In this document: positions 1-8,679 of the stretch, piece after piece
Layout: the number at the start of each line of letters is the position of its first letter
How positions within the stretch are numbered: position 1 is the first letter of the stretch
NCBI GenBank assembly: GCA_012960035.1
Contig: DUBZ01000009.1
Span: 1 to 48,476 of the forward strand
DNA: 48,476 nucleotides
Direction: 5' to 3'
From: Myxococcales bacterium
GTDB lineage: Bacteria; Myxococcota_A; UBA9160; UBA4427
Translations under genes and position numbers: made by a program
The notes under the pieces: model-generated
Seen by the model: only the letters and a program-made list of their open reading frames with translations
Told to the model about the DNA's origin: nothing
Databases searched by the model: none

Positions 1-692
1 GTGCGGGTGAGGTCCGGGGCACGTGAACACCCGCGCGATCAGCGCGGGACATTGATCGTGAACTGCGTGCACCCGCTTAGCGAACTGCCGGTCACTGAGC
101 ACGCGCTTCCTGGTCGAGAAGTGTCGGCAGCACGCGATCTACACGTCGCCGGGCTTCCGTCTCCCCGGCCCCTTGCTTGACCTATCGTCCCTCTTATCAG
201 CACGTTTGGCGAAAAGGGGGCTTGTTTCTCCTATGTACCGCCGGCGATTTCTGTTTCGACCCGGCCAGTGCGGGCGACGGGATGTTAAATGAGTTCTACG
301 GCGAGGCTCTGACCCCACGTGGGTAGGTCAAAAGGAATTGGGGCAAGCTATTTTCGGAGGCGAGGTTCATCTCTCATCTCGATCACCAGAGTTTTGAGCA
401 AAAGGTCTTGGTCGCCCGAAAATGACGATGTCGTAGCCCCAGTCCATGGTCACCTTGTGGCTGGCGATTGATGAAGCGCGTCTCAACAACGGTGCGATGC
501 GTGTGGTTGACCTGCCGAGGCCATTGGAGCGAGCAATAGAAAGGCCGCCATGGTCAACAGCCAAGGTCGGATCGAGCGAGCAAACATCATCGTAGCTGTC
601 TCCTTCGCAGAGTGATGAATTCTGGGGAGGATGGTGCAAACAGCCGCCTTTTTAGTCAAAAGGACCCTATCGGACCTTGCCGGAAGTCGATG
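1..692. other. Stretch without a supportable gene
   Basis: A reading frame is open from base 1 to a TGA at 178-180 on the plus strand, and a 90-codon frame lies at 367-639 on the minus strand. Neither gives a protein I recognise and neither has a convincing ribosome binding site. The first could be the tail of a gene starting outside the window. The region may be intergenic or hold a decayed gene; nothing firmer can be said from the sequence alone. Confidence 0.4.
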
Positions 693-768
693 TGGTGGGC
701 CCAGCCGGACTCGAACCGGCGACCGATGGATTAAAAGTCCACAGCTCTACCAACTGAGCTATGGGCCC
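693..768 (-). tRNA. tRNA-Lys (anticodon TTT)
   Basis: Read on the minus strand, a 7-bp acceptor stem GGGCCCA/TGGGCCC encloses the usual D-arm (AGCTCAGTTGGTAGAGC), an anticodon loop CTTTTAA with anticodon TTT, and a T-arm with GGTTCGAGTCC. The discriminator base is A and CCA is encoded at 693-695, giving 76 nt. It is a complete elongator lysine tRNA. No other tRNA or rRNA lies next to it. Confidence 0.97.
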
Positions 769-775
769 GGGCAGT

Positions 776-803
776 AATTAACACCGAGCCTGCGAAGTGT
801 CGA
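776..803 (-). promoter_or_regulatory. Possible promoter of tRNA-Lys
   Basis: On the minus strand TCGACA (5 of 6 bases of the sigma-70 -35 box) is followed after 16 nt by TTAATT, about 7 nt before the mature tRNA 5' end. The spacing suits a tRNA promoter, but the -10 match is weak (3 of 6). Confidence 0.3.
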
Positions 804-1202
804 GGCGATTTCACGAGTGAATTCGGGGATGAACTGCCCCTTACGCCGATTGCTCAAATCTTTTTTCGTGTTTCTTTCGCCTTTCCCTTGTTTTCGTGTT
901 TTGTTCGCGTATGGTGGGGGTGTCAACGCCGGTCCTCTTGAAGAGCCAACTGCCGGTGGCTCTTCGAAGGAAGCACGAGATACTGCGGCTAGGCCGAGGC
1001 CCTTGAGCCCGCCACGCAATATCTCACGCAGCCGAACACCATCTGGGGTGACGTAAGGGCTACGCCATTCCGCCTATCGATCGAGAACCCGTCTATTTAG
1101 GGAACTGGGCAGATAAAACCTGAAGAGTGGTCGGCGATGACACTCGTGTCCAACACGCACGAGGCATTGAACAAGCACGGAACAATCGAACGCGAGACAG
1201 AA

Positions 1203-1251
1203 CAAAAAAGCCGAGCGGGGAGATGCTTCCCCCCAAATTCACTTCCCGCTC
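1203..1251 (-). terminator. Likely Rho-independent terminator of the EEP-family gene
   Basis: On the minus strand a 10-bp stem (GAGCGGGAAG pairing with CTCCCCGCTC, one G-T wobble) is followed by GGC and a run of six T. The arms lie at 1242-1251 and 1213-1222 and the T-run at 1204-1209. It starts about 107 nt downstream of the EEP stop codon. The 19-nt loop is longer than usual, which lowers confidence. Confidence 0.55.
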
Positions 1252-1357
1252 GCACCATTTACACGTCGCGAAATATGAATCGACCACGAGCGCCTTCAAT
1301 CGCGACGACGAAACGCAGAAAAACAAACACAGAGACAAATACAGAAACCAAAGAACA

Positions 1358-2251
1358 CTACACCGGGAGAACCAGATCCATGACAAGAGCACAATGGTCA
1401 GAGCCTGCAACGTCGACAACTTCAAAGCCTTCCGCATCCACGCGCCGCAAGAACCCGTGGTCGATGCGAAGCACCCTCGGTGAACCCGGCCAGGGGCCCC
1501 AAGTTGGCTTGGGCGACTCTCCCGACATGTTCGCGACGGTCACCGCAGCGTCCGTGAACTGGGAATCCATTCGCCAGTACCACGGCCAGTAGGGCGTCGA
1601 ATTGAAGTCACCCACCAGAACTCTCGCTGGTCCCGGTACGGCGTCCTTCTTCAGGCGCTTGGGGGCAGCGAGGTTCGTCGGTGCGGCTTTGCCCTCGCGC
1701 AGGTCTTCACCGGGGCACAGCGGCGAACCCTCGCCCGTGTTCACGTCCATTGCGCTGGTGCTGTTGATCGTGCTGCAGTTTGGACTTAGAACCGGTTGAT
1801 CGCCCTGCTCTAGTACGCGATCCGCTTCGCGCGCATCTGACGCGCGCAAGTATCGCTTGAATTCACCGGCCTGCCGCCAGCGCAAGTACGGGCCGGGTGC
1901 CGGCGCAACCATATGCGGCGCAGCGACGTGGAGGTTCGTGATCTCCAGCGGCTCACAAAGTGAAGCGAAGTCCTTCGGCTGCATTCGCGCCGTCTGTCCA
2001 AAGCCCCATGTAAACGGAATCCGCTCGACCGTCACCGGGTAGTGGCTGAGCAAACCCATCCCGACATAGTTGTGATCCGGATCGATCTCGCCGTAATCAA
2101 ACAACCGCGAAAGGGCCTCCGCCTGTTCGTGGGAAACTTCCTGCACCGCCAACACGTCCACCGCCAGCGACTCGACGAGACGCACGAGTGTGTCGGAATG
2201 GGCGCCGCCATTCATCAGGTTGGCGGACATGACGCGCAGGTTCTGACCCAA
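1358..2251 (-). CDS. Endonuclease/exonuclease/phosphatase (EEP) family hydrolase
   Basis: The product is 297 aa and carries the EEP signatures in order: the N-terminal Asn in RVMSANLMNGG, the metal-binding Glu in DVLAVQEV, GDFNSTPYW near residue 215, and the C-terminal SDH in GSDHCALVMDL. Family members are metal-dependent phosphodiesterases or phosphatases acting on DNA, phosphoinositides or sphingomyelin. The true substrate cannot be read from the sequence. No signal peptide is evident, so it is probably cytoplasmic. Between about residues 150 and 210 there is an unusual Ser/Asn/Pro-rich insertion just ahead of the GDFN motif, where relatives usually have a short loop. The start is TTG, 11 nt behind a GGAG; the next in-frame ATG is at 2230. 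It lies downstream of purA on the same strand with a gap of about 150 nt. Confidence 0.85.
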   Translation of the reverse strand: MGQNLRVMSANLMNGGAHSDTLVRLVESLAVDVLAVQEVSHEQAEALSRLFDYGEIDPDHNYVGMGLLSHYPVTVERIPFTWGFGQTARMQPKDFASLCEPLEITNLHVAAPHMVAPAPGPYLRWRQAGEFKRYLRASDAREADRVLEQGDQPVLSPNCSTINSTSAMDVNTGEGSPLCPGEDLREGKAAPTNLAAPKRLKKDAVPGPARVLVGDFNSTPYWPWYWRMDSQFTDAAVTVANMSGESPKPTWGPWPGSPRVLRIDHGFLRRVDAEGFEVVDVAGSDHCALVMDLVLPV

Positions 2252-2397
2252 TGTTGATCACACTCCGAAGAAACCTGAGCCAGCGCAAGACCGTGCAACC
2301 ACGGCCCGCCCGGCTCAAACTGTCCCTCCCCCATCGGCTGCTTTCGCGGATGAGTTGAGAGCCGTTCTCGTTCCTGGAACGACGTGCTCGCGGGCGG

Positions 2398-3699
2398 CTA
2401 TTTCGTGGCGAAGAGATCCGTGCGCATGATGGTCTCGTCCCGCCCTGGGCCCACCGAGATGAACGCCGCCTGCACTTCGACCAAAGTTTCGATTCGATCG
2501 ATATAGCGACGCGCATTGTCGGGCAGATCGTCAAAGTTCCGTGCGCCCGTGACGTCCTCGGTCCAACCCGGCATCGCTTCGTATACCGGCTCGGCGTTGG
2601 CCACGTCCGTCATCGTCATCGGGAACTCGTGTCGCAGCTTGCCGTCGATGCGATACGCCGTGGCGATCTGCAGCTCGGGGAAACCGCTGAGAATGTCGAG
2701 CTTGTTGATGGCCAGGTCCGTGATGCCGTTCACGCAAACGGACTCGCGAAGCATCACGCAGTCGAGCCAACCGCAACGTCGTGGCCGGCCGGTCGTCGCA
2801 CCAAATTCGGAACCCGCCGTGCGGAGCTGTTCCCCGAGATCGTCGTGGAGCTCCGAGGGAAACGGGCCCTCGCCGACGCGTGTCGTGTACGCCTTGGTGA
2901 TGCCGAGCACGCGATCGATCTTCGTCGGCCCAACACCGGAGCCGGTGCAGACCGCGCCCGCGACACAATTGCTCGAGGTCACGAACGGATACGTGCCGTG
3001 GTCAATATCGAGGAACGTCCCCTGCGCGCCTTCGAACAAGACGCTTTTGCCGTCGCGCAATGCCTTGTCGAGGATGCGTCCGGTGTGGTCAATGTAGGGT
3101 TCGAGATCTCGTCCCCACCCAACGGCGGTTTCAATCAACGCATCGACGTCAACCGGGTCGCCGTTGAAGTAGTTCACCAGCTCAAAGTTCTTCCAGTCCG
3201 CAAGCGTGCGAATCTTTTGAGCGAGTTCTTCTGGGTGAAGCAGGTCCGCCATGCGGATGCCCCGACGCGCGGCCTTGTCTTCATAAGCCGGGCCGATGCC
3301 ACGTCCGGTGGTTCCGATCTTCTTTCCCTTGGCCGCAGCATTTTCTCGCGCCTGATCAAGCGCCAGGTGCCACGGCAAAATTACGTGCGCGCGCCCGGAA
3401 ACACGAAGCCGCCAAGGATCTTTCAAGACTTTGCGTTCGGTTAGCGCCGCAAGCTCAACGAGCAACGCGCCGGGATCGACAACAACGCCGGGACCGATGA
3501 GGTTGATGCTTCCCGGGTGCAAGATCCCGGACGGAACGATGTGAAGCACCGTCTTCTCGCCGTCCACCACGAGGGTGTGACCCGCGTTATTCCCGCCCTG
3601 AAAGCGCGCAACCAGATCTGCACGCGGCGCGAGCCAGTCTACGATCTTGCCCTTGCCTTCGTCGCCCCATTGGGCGCCGACTCCGACTACGGTGGTCAT
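2398..3699 (-). CDS. purA: Adenylosuccinate synthetase
   Basis: The product is 433 aa, the normal family length. It condenses IMP and aspartate using GTP to form adenylosuccinate, the first committed step to AMP, in the cytoplasm. The GTP/IMP-binding signature GAQWGDEGKGK is at the N-terminus (catalytic Asp near residue 13), followed by NNAGHTL and the GTTGRGIGPAY motif near residue 130. The ATG start lies 4 nt after the serA stop codon, so the two are almost certainly co-transcribed and translationally coupled. No internal defect was seen. Confidence 0.97.
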   Translation of the reverse strand: MTTVVGVGAQWGDEGKGKIVDWLAPRADLVARFQGGNNAGHTLVVDGEKTVLHIVPSGILHPGSINLIGPGVVVDPGALLVELAALTERKVLKDPWRLRVSGRAHVILPWHLALDQARENAAAKGKKIGTTGRGIGPAYEDKAARRGIRMADLLHPEELAQKIRTLADWKNFELVNYFNGDPVDVDALIETAVGWGRDLEPYIDHTGRILDKALRDGKSVLFEGAQGTFLDIDHGTYPFVTSSNCVAGAVCTGSGVGPTKIDRVLGITKAYTTRVGEGPFPSELHDDLGEQLRTAGSEFGATTGRPRRCGWLDCVMLRESVCVNGITDLAINKLDILSGFPELQIATAYRIDGKLRHEFPMTMTDVANAEPVYEAMPGWTEDVTGARNFDDLPDNARRYIDRIETLVEVQAAFISVGPGRDETIMRTDLFATK

Positions 3700-3703
3700 G
3701 GCG

Positions 3704-5287
3704 TTATAGCTCCACGAGTTGCGCGGTGATCATGTGGGCACTGCCGCGCAGTCGCTCCATGATCTCCTCAGTAGGACTGCCGTCGACGTTCACGAGCATC
3801 GCGGCCTGACTCTTTTCGGGAATGAGAGCGAGCTGCATACGCGAAATATTCAGGCCCCCTTCTCCCAAGATCGTGCCCACGTTGCCGACGACGCCGGCTT
3901 GGTCGTGGTTCTGGATAAAGATCGTCGGACCTTCGGGAATGGCCTCAAGCATGAAGTCGTCGATCCGCACGATCCGCGGCTGACGCCCGTGGAAGATCGT
4001 GCCGGCGATCATGCGGTCTTCGCAGCCGCGCACGCGCACGGTGACGAGACTCGAAAAATCACTCGGCAACGAGACCTTGGACTCGATGACCTTGAGGCCA
4101 AGCTCCTGGGCGATGGAAGGTGCGTTCACCATGTTTACGCCTTCGCGCACCGACTCGAGGATGCCCTTGAGTACGGCGATCGTAATCGGCGCCACGTTCA
4201 AATTGCCCACTTCGCCGGAGTACTCGACTTCAACCTGGTCAATCGACGTGGGGCAGAGCTGCCCTTGGAAGCGTCCAATCTTTTCGCCAAGGCGCAGGAA
4301 CGGCCCAACCTCTTCCATCAACTCAGGAGAGATCGAGGGCACGTTGACCGCGTTGCGGACAACGTCATTCAATAGGAAGTCGCAGATCTGTTCTGCAACC
4401 GCGACCGACACGTTGATCTGCGCCTGCTCCGTGGAAGCACCGAGGTGCGGCGTGCAAATGACGCGGGCGTGCGAAAGCAACCGATGGTCTGCGGGCGGCG
4501 GCTCTTCGACAAAGACATCAAGCCCGGCTCCACCAACTTGTCCGGACTCAAGAGCCTCAAAGAGATCGTCTTCGTCGACAATGCCACCGCGCGCGGCATT
4601 AATGACCAACAGGCCGGGTCGCGCCTTTTCGAAGGTGGCTTTGTTGAGCAGGCCGATCGTGTCCTTGGTTTTGGGAACGTGGACGGTGATCGCGTCTGCC
4701 CGGGACATCACTTCGTCAAAGTCGGCGACCAATTCGATGTCAAGTTGACGCGCGCGCTCTGGGGTCGTGAAGGGGTCATATGCGATGACCTTCATGCCGA
4801 GCGCCTTACCACGCAGCGCGACAATGCGACCAATATTGCCAAGCCCCACAACTGCCAGTGTGCGGTTGTAGAGTTCGATGCCCTGGAACTTCTTCTTTTC
4901 CCACTTGCCCGCCTTCATCGAGGCCGTGGCCTGCGGGATGTGTCGGGCAAGCGAAACGAGCAGTGCGATCGCGTGCTCCGCGGTCGTAATGTTGTTGCCT
5001 TCTGGCGTGTTCAACACCGCGATACCACGCTGCGTGGCCGCGGCGACGTCGACGTTGTCGACCCCGATCCCGGCACGCCCGATAACGCGGAGCTTTTCGG
5101 CAGCAGCGATCACTTCAGCTGTCACCTTGGTGCCACTTCGAATCGCCAGACCGTCAATGTCGCCAACAATCTTCAGCAGCGCTTCGGGGCTCATGCCCAC
5201 CTGCTCGATGACTTCGATCCCACGTGCGCGCCGAAGAACTTCCAGCCCCTCGGCTGCGAGGTTGTCGGATACCAATACCTTGACCAA
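3704..5287 (-). CDS. serA: D-3-phosphoglycerate dehydrogenase (long, ACT-domain type)
   Basis: It oxidises 3-phosphoglycerate with NAD as the first step of serine synthesis. The product is 527 aa, the long form with an added substrate-binding domain and a C-terminal ACT domain (IFIQNHDQAGVVGNVG, about residue 455 onward), which in relatives senses serine. The nucleotide-binding glycines are in VGLGNIGRIVALRG. The catalytic Arg, Glu and His are in NAARGGIVDE, VFVEEPPP and TPHLGASTEQ. I start it at TTG 5287, because an AGGAGA lies 6 nt upstream; an in-frame ATG at 5311 overlaps that ribosome binding site and is unlikely. It is the first gene of the serA-purA pair and diverges from aroA. Feedback control by serine is inferred from the ACT domain only. 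Confidence 0.96.
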   Translation of the reverse strand: MVKVLVSDNLAAEGLEVLRRARGIEVIEQVGMSPEALLKIVGDIDGLAIRSGTKVTAEVIAAAEKLRVIGRAGIGVDNVDVAAATQRGIAVLNTPEGNNITTAEHAIALLVSLARHIPQATASMKAGKWEKKKFQGIELYNRTLAVVGLGNIGRIVALRGKALGMKVIAYDPFTTPERARQLDIELVADFDEVMSRADAITVHVPKTKDTIGLLNKATFEKARPGLLVINAARGGIVDEDDLFEALESGQVGGAGLDVFVEEPPPADHRLLSHARVICTPHLGASTEQAQINVSVAVAEQICDFLLNDVVRNAVNVPSISPELMEEVGPFLRLGEKIGRFQGQLCPTSIDQVEVEYSGEVGNLNVAPITIAVLKGILESVREGVNMVNAPSIAQELGLKVIESKVSLPSDFSSLVTVRVRGCEDRMIAGTIFHGRQPRIVRIDDFMLEAIPEGPTIFIQNHDQAGVVGNVGTILGEGGLNISRMQLALIPEKSQAAMLVNVDGSPTEEIMERLRGSAHMITAQLVEL

Positions 5288-5750
5288 CGGGTGTCTCCTT
5301 TTTTCGCGCATGCGCGCGCCGCCTCATGACGTCATGCATTGGCTAGACGTCTAAGAGCCGGCGATTGATGTGGCTTGTAAGCGTCTCAAAGAGACGCCAC
5401 TCTATGTTTGGGTTTCGCGGCCGCGCGCAGGAGAAAGCCAAGGCCAACCAGCGATCTGATGCTAAACCCTTGTGGACGCAAAGATTTTTTCGTGCGGTGG
5501 CGAAGTTTGCCCGAGCCCGGAATGGGTGTCAATCACCCGCGCATGCAGAAACGCGATGCGTACAAGTAGAAGCCCCAAAAAGCCCAGACATCTGGCGAAA
5601 ACCTGCCCAAATGCCGGCGCCAACCCAAGTGGCAAGGGACTTGCTAAACCAACGTTACACCGCCTTGAATTGAGAGTTGATGAAGCCTTCCGCCCCACAT
5701 TCGAAAGCGATCGCAATCGAGGCCCCGTACCCAGCGCAGCAGGCGGGACC
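5288..5750. other. Divergent intergenic region between serA and aroA
   Basis: These 463 nt must hold the promoters of both operons. The only clear structure is a perfect hairpin at 5381-5397 (GCGTCTC, loop AAA, GAGACGC), about 95 nt upstream of the serA start. It has no T-run. The aroA frame stays open upstream to 5472, but that extension does not resemble the enzyme family, so I treat it as non-coding. Confidence 0.45.
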
Positions 5751-7049
5751 ATGAGCAAGCACGCCAAATCACTGGCGGTCCAACCGGGCGGGCCCATCGA
5801 CGCCACGGTGCAAGTCCCCGGCTCGAAGAGCATTACGAACCGCGCTTTGCCCCTGGCCTTCCTCGCCCAAGGCGAAAGTGTCCTGACCGGCTGCCTGCGC
5901 AGCGACGACACCGAGGTGATGTGCAAAGCGGTGGCCGCCCTCGGTGCCCCGGTCGACGTCGATGACACGACCTTTCGCATAAGCGGCGTAGGGCCAAACT
6001 TCCCACCCGCCGAAGCGCCACTCTATATTGGAAATTCGGGGACCTCGGCGCGTTTTTTGACCGCCGTGATGACTTTGGGCGCAGGCCCCGTAGTGATCGA
6101 CGGCAACCCACGCATGCGCGAGCGCCCCATTTCACATTTGCGCGACGCCCTCGAAGGCTTGGGCGCGCGACTCGAAATCGAAGGTGAGAACGATTGCCCG
6201 CCCGTGCGCGTGATGGGCGGCGGATTGCCGGGAGGCAGCGTCTATATGGATGCCTCGGCGTCGAGCCAATATGTCTCCGCCGTGCTCATGGTCGCGCCTT
6301 ACGCGCGGCAAGATGTGCAGATCCATTTTCTCGGCGCCATCGTGTCGCGACCCTATATCGATCTCACCCTCCAGGTGATGGCATCGTTCGGCGTCGAAGC
6401 CAGCTGGGGCGCCGGCGAAGGTGAAACGGGCGAAAACACGCTTTTCGTTCCGAGCGGTCAGCAGTATCAACCGCAGAACTACCACGTCGAACCCGACGCA
6501 TCGTCCGCCGTTTACCCACTGTGCGCCGCCGCGATCACCGGCGGCCGGGTCAAGATCGAAGGGATCGCGCTCGATTCGATCCAGGCCGATCTCGCAATTT
6601 TGGACCTGCTCGAACCCATGGGCTGCCGCATTCGCCGGGACGAAAACTCGATCGAGTTGGTCGGCCCAAAGAAGGGTCTGCGCAGCCTCGGCGAAGTCAA
6701 TATGAACAACTCGCCCGACGCCGCCCTCGCCTACGCGGTGGTCGCGCTCTTCGCCGACGGCCCCACCGTCATCAAAGACATCTGGAATCTCAAGATCAAG
6801 GAAACCGATCGCCTCGCCGCCCTCGAGACCGAGCTACGGCGCATGGGCGGACGTGCAGAAGCGGGCCCCGACTCGCTCCGTATTCAGCCCGGCCCGCTCC
6901 ACGACGCGACGATCGAAACTTACGACGATCACCGCATGGCGATGTCCTTCGCGCTTGCGGGCCTTCGTGTCCCGGGCATCCGCATCAGCGACCCCGGCTG
7001 CGTCTCGAAGACATGGCCGAACTTCTTTGAAATGCTCGAGGAACTCTAG
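5751..7049 (+). CDS. aroA: 3-phosphoshikimate 1-carboxyvinyltransferase (EPSP synthase)
   Basis: It transfers the enolpyruvyl group of PEP to shikimate-3-phosphate, the sixth step of the chorismate pathway. The product is 432 aa, the usual length. PGSKSITNRALPLA near the N-terminus binds both substrates, GNSGTSARFL holds the PEP-binding loop, SSQYVSAVLM contacts shikimate-3-phosphate, and the catalytic Asp and Glu sit in NSPDAALAYAV and IKETDRLAAL. I chose ATG 5751 (MSKHAKS) because homology starts shortly after it and the open frame upstream is not enzyme-like. Only a weak purine-rich stretch precedes it. The gene stands alone, about 50 nt ahead of the ABC transporter genes. Confidence 0.96.
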   Translation: MSKHAKSLAVQPGGPIDATVQVPGSKSITNRALPLAFLAQGESVLTGCLRSDDTEVMCKAVAALGAPVDVDDTTFRISGVGPNFPPAEAPLYIGNSGTSARFLTAVMTLGAGPVVIDGNPRMRERPISHLRDALEGLGARLEIEGENDCPPVRVMGGGLPGGSVYMDASASSQYVSAVLMVAPYARQDVQIHFLGAIVSRPYIDLTLQVMASFGVEASWGAGEGETGENTLFVPSGQQYQPQNYHVEPDASSAVYPLCAAAITGGRVKIEGIALDSIQADLAILDLLEPMGCRIRRDENSIELVGPKKGLRSLGEVNMNNSPDAALAYAVVALFADGPTVIKDIWNLKIKETDRLAALETELRRMGGRAEAGPDSLRIQPGPLHDATIETYDDHRMAMSFALAGLRVPGIRISDPGCVSKTWPNFFEMLEEL

Positions 7050-7099
7050 CTACCGGTACCCTCGAAACCTTTTCACTCTATCCAGCGTAAACGGTCCCG

Positions 7100-7891
7100 A
7101 TGTCGACACCCGAAACTGGCCCCACTCCCGATTCGAGCTCTAATTCTGCCGGACGCGAACCGCTCTCCGGCGCCCACGTCGTCGTGCGCGGCCTGGCGCG
7201 GCAGTTCGGGGACCACCATGCGCTCAAGGGGATCGACCTAGAGATTCAGCCCGGCGAAAGTTTCGGGCTGCTCGGCGCAAACGGCGCGGGAAAGACCACC
7301 TTTATTCGATTGGTCACCGGGTTTCTCGTCCCGAGTGCAGGCGAAGTTACCGTCGATGCTATTTCGCCAACCGACAATCCCCGCGCCGCACAAGCGCGCA
7401 TTGGCTTCGTCTCGGAGAGCGCTCGGCTTTATCCCGAGCTTCGCGTTCGCGGATACTTAAAATTTGCCGCTGGCATCCGGGGCCTCTCTGGCACATCACT
7501 CACCCGGGCGGTCGATGACGCACTCGGTCGATTCGACCTCTCGGACGTTCGAACTCGCCGCATCGGGAATCTCTCCAAGGGCTTCCAGCAACGCGTTTCT
7601 CTCGCTCAGGCGTTTCTGCATCAGCCCGGCCTTTTGATCGCAGACGAACCGACCGGCGGCCTCGACCCTCTACAACGCAGTGACGTACACGCTCAACTCA
7701 AAAGTCTGCGCGGCCAGCACACGCTCTTGCTTTGCACTCATGATCTCGACGAAGCGCGCGCGCTAACCGACCGCACCGCCATCCTGTACCAGGGGCAACT
7801 CGTCGCTCTGGGGCCAACCGAAGAAGTCCTTGCCGACGGACAGAGCCTCGACCTGTTTCGCGGCCACCCGCAAACGGACGATCAACCATGA
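7100..7891 (+). CDS. ABC transporter ATPase, GldA-like
   Basis: This is the 263-aa ATP-binding subunit of an ABC-2-type exporter. Walker A is GANGAGKTT (about residue 62), the signature motif is LSKGFQQRVSLAQAF (about 160), Walker B is LLIADEPTGGLDP (about 180), and the H-loop is CTHDLDEA. It overlaps the following permease by 4 nt (ATGA). Together with the next two genes it forms the GldA/GldF/GldG-type set. In Bacteroidetes this set is linked to gliding; elsewhere it is widespread with an unknown cargo. I infer an inner-membrane export or remodelling complex and do not assign a substrate. Confidence 0.9.
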   Translation: MSTPETGPTPDSSSNSAGREPLSGAHVVVRGLARQFGDHHALKGIDLEIQPGESFGLLGANGAGKTTFIRLVTGFLVPSAGEVTVDAISPTDNPRAAQARIGFVSESARLYPELRVRGYLKFAAGIRGLSGTSLTRAVDDALGRFDLSDVRTRRIGNLSKGFQQRVSLAQAFLHQPGLLIADEPTGGLDPLQRSDVHAQLKSLRGQHTLLLCTHDLDEARALTDRTAILYQGQLVALGPTEEVLADGQSLDLFRGHPQTDDQP

Positions 7892-8679
7892 CGCGAATCC
7901 TTGCATTGATGCGCAAAGAGATCGCGGTGCTCTTCGGCTCACCGATCGCGTACGGCGTGCTCTTTATGGTGGCGCTCGTTACCGCCATCACGTTCTTCGA
8001 ACATCTGCGGCTCTACAATCAGATCTTGTTCGTGTTCGCGAGTAACACCATGGGCGGCTTCGAGTCGGACACCATCCCGACCCACGTCAATTTGATCGAC
8101 AGCGTGTTCAACCCGGTGATGGAACAACTGGGGGTCCTGCTCATCATTCCGATCCCCCTGGTCACGATGCGGGTATTCGCCGAGGAGCGCGAACGCGGCA
8201 CCGACGAACTGCTCCTCACCAGCGGTCTGAGCGCCATGCAGATGATCGTTGCGAAGTACAGCGTCACATTCGCCTTCGTCATTTTGATGATGGCCGTGAG
8301 TTTCGTCTACCCAGTGACGGCGATCGAACAGGGCGGACTCGGGATGAAGCACCTGTTGTCGGTTTTTATCGGCCTGTCGCTGCTCGCCGTCGGAATCGCG
8401 TCGATTGGTCTCGCATGCTCTGCCTTTTGCTCGAACCAGATCGTCGCGGCGGCGGCGACCGTCGCGATCGCGTTCATCTTCTACGACCTGGGCTGGACCC
8501 ACTCTTTCGTGACGGAGCCCGTTGCGATTGTTTTCGACTCCCTTTCTCTACACCTGCGCTTCGCCCACATGGCGGAGGGCCTCGTGTTCCTTTCGGACTT
8601 CATGTACTTCGTCGCCCTCGCGATCTTTTCAGGCGCGCTCACCCGGTTATCCATTGAGCTCAGGCGGGTCGGCGCATGA
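7888..8679 (+). CDS. ABC-2-type permease, GldF-like
   Basis: This is a 263-aa integral membrane protein with about six predicted transmembrane segments, including hydrophobic stretches near residues 15-35, 75-95 and 135-165 and a pair after residue 175. The polar motif FAEERERGTDELLLTS near residues 97-112 is characteristic of ABC-2 permeases of the GldF/CcmB-like group. The start overlaps the ATPase stop by 4 nt and the stop overlaps the next start by 4 nt, so the three subunits are likely made in stoichiometric coupling. Confidence 0.87.
   Translation: MTRILALMRKEIAVLFGSPIAYGVLFMVALVTAITFFEHLRLYNQILFVFASNTMGGFESDTIPTHVNLIDSVFNPVMEQLGVLLIIPIPLVTMRVFAEERERGTDELLLTSGLSAMQMIVAKYSVTFAFVILMMAVSFVYPVTAIEQGGLGMKHLLSVFIGLSLLAVGIASIGLACSAFCSNQIVAAAATVAIAFIFYDLGWTHSFVTEPVAIVFDSLSLHLRFAHMAEGLVFLSDFMYFVALAIFSGALTRLSIELRRVGA

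Larger units (their letters stand above)
769..1357. other. Intergenic region between tRNA-Lys and the EEP gene
   Basis: No protein here is recognisable. The stretch holds the possible tRNA promoter, a perfect 9-bp inverted repeat (GAAGAGCCA at 940-948, TGGCTCTTC at 957-965), a likely terminator for the EEP gene at 1203-1251, and an A/C-rich low-complexity tract at about 1290-1350. Several reading frames run through the low-complexity tract, but their translations look like random biased sequence. Confidence 0.5.

Noticed and set aside
367..639. 90-codon minus-strand frame
   Set aside because: No family resemblance and no convincing ribosome binding site.
940..965. 9-bp inverted repeat as a terminator
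   Set aside because: No T-run on either strand and no gene ends next to it.
1127..1592. Plus-strand frames across the low-complexity tract
   Set aside because: They overlap the EEP gene on the other strand and their composition simply mirrors the A/C-rich tract.
2368..2382. Short palindrome (TCGTTC-CTG-GAACGA) downstream of purA as a terminator
   Set aside because: The stem is short and not followed by T residues on the minus strand.
2629..3444. Long open frame on the plus strand
   Set aside because: It is antisense to purA and has no recognisable domain.
5288..5750. Riboswitch in the serA/aroA intergenic region
   Set aside because: Only one simple hairpin was found, with no known aptamer pattern.
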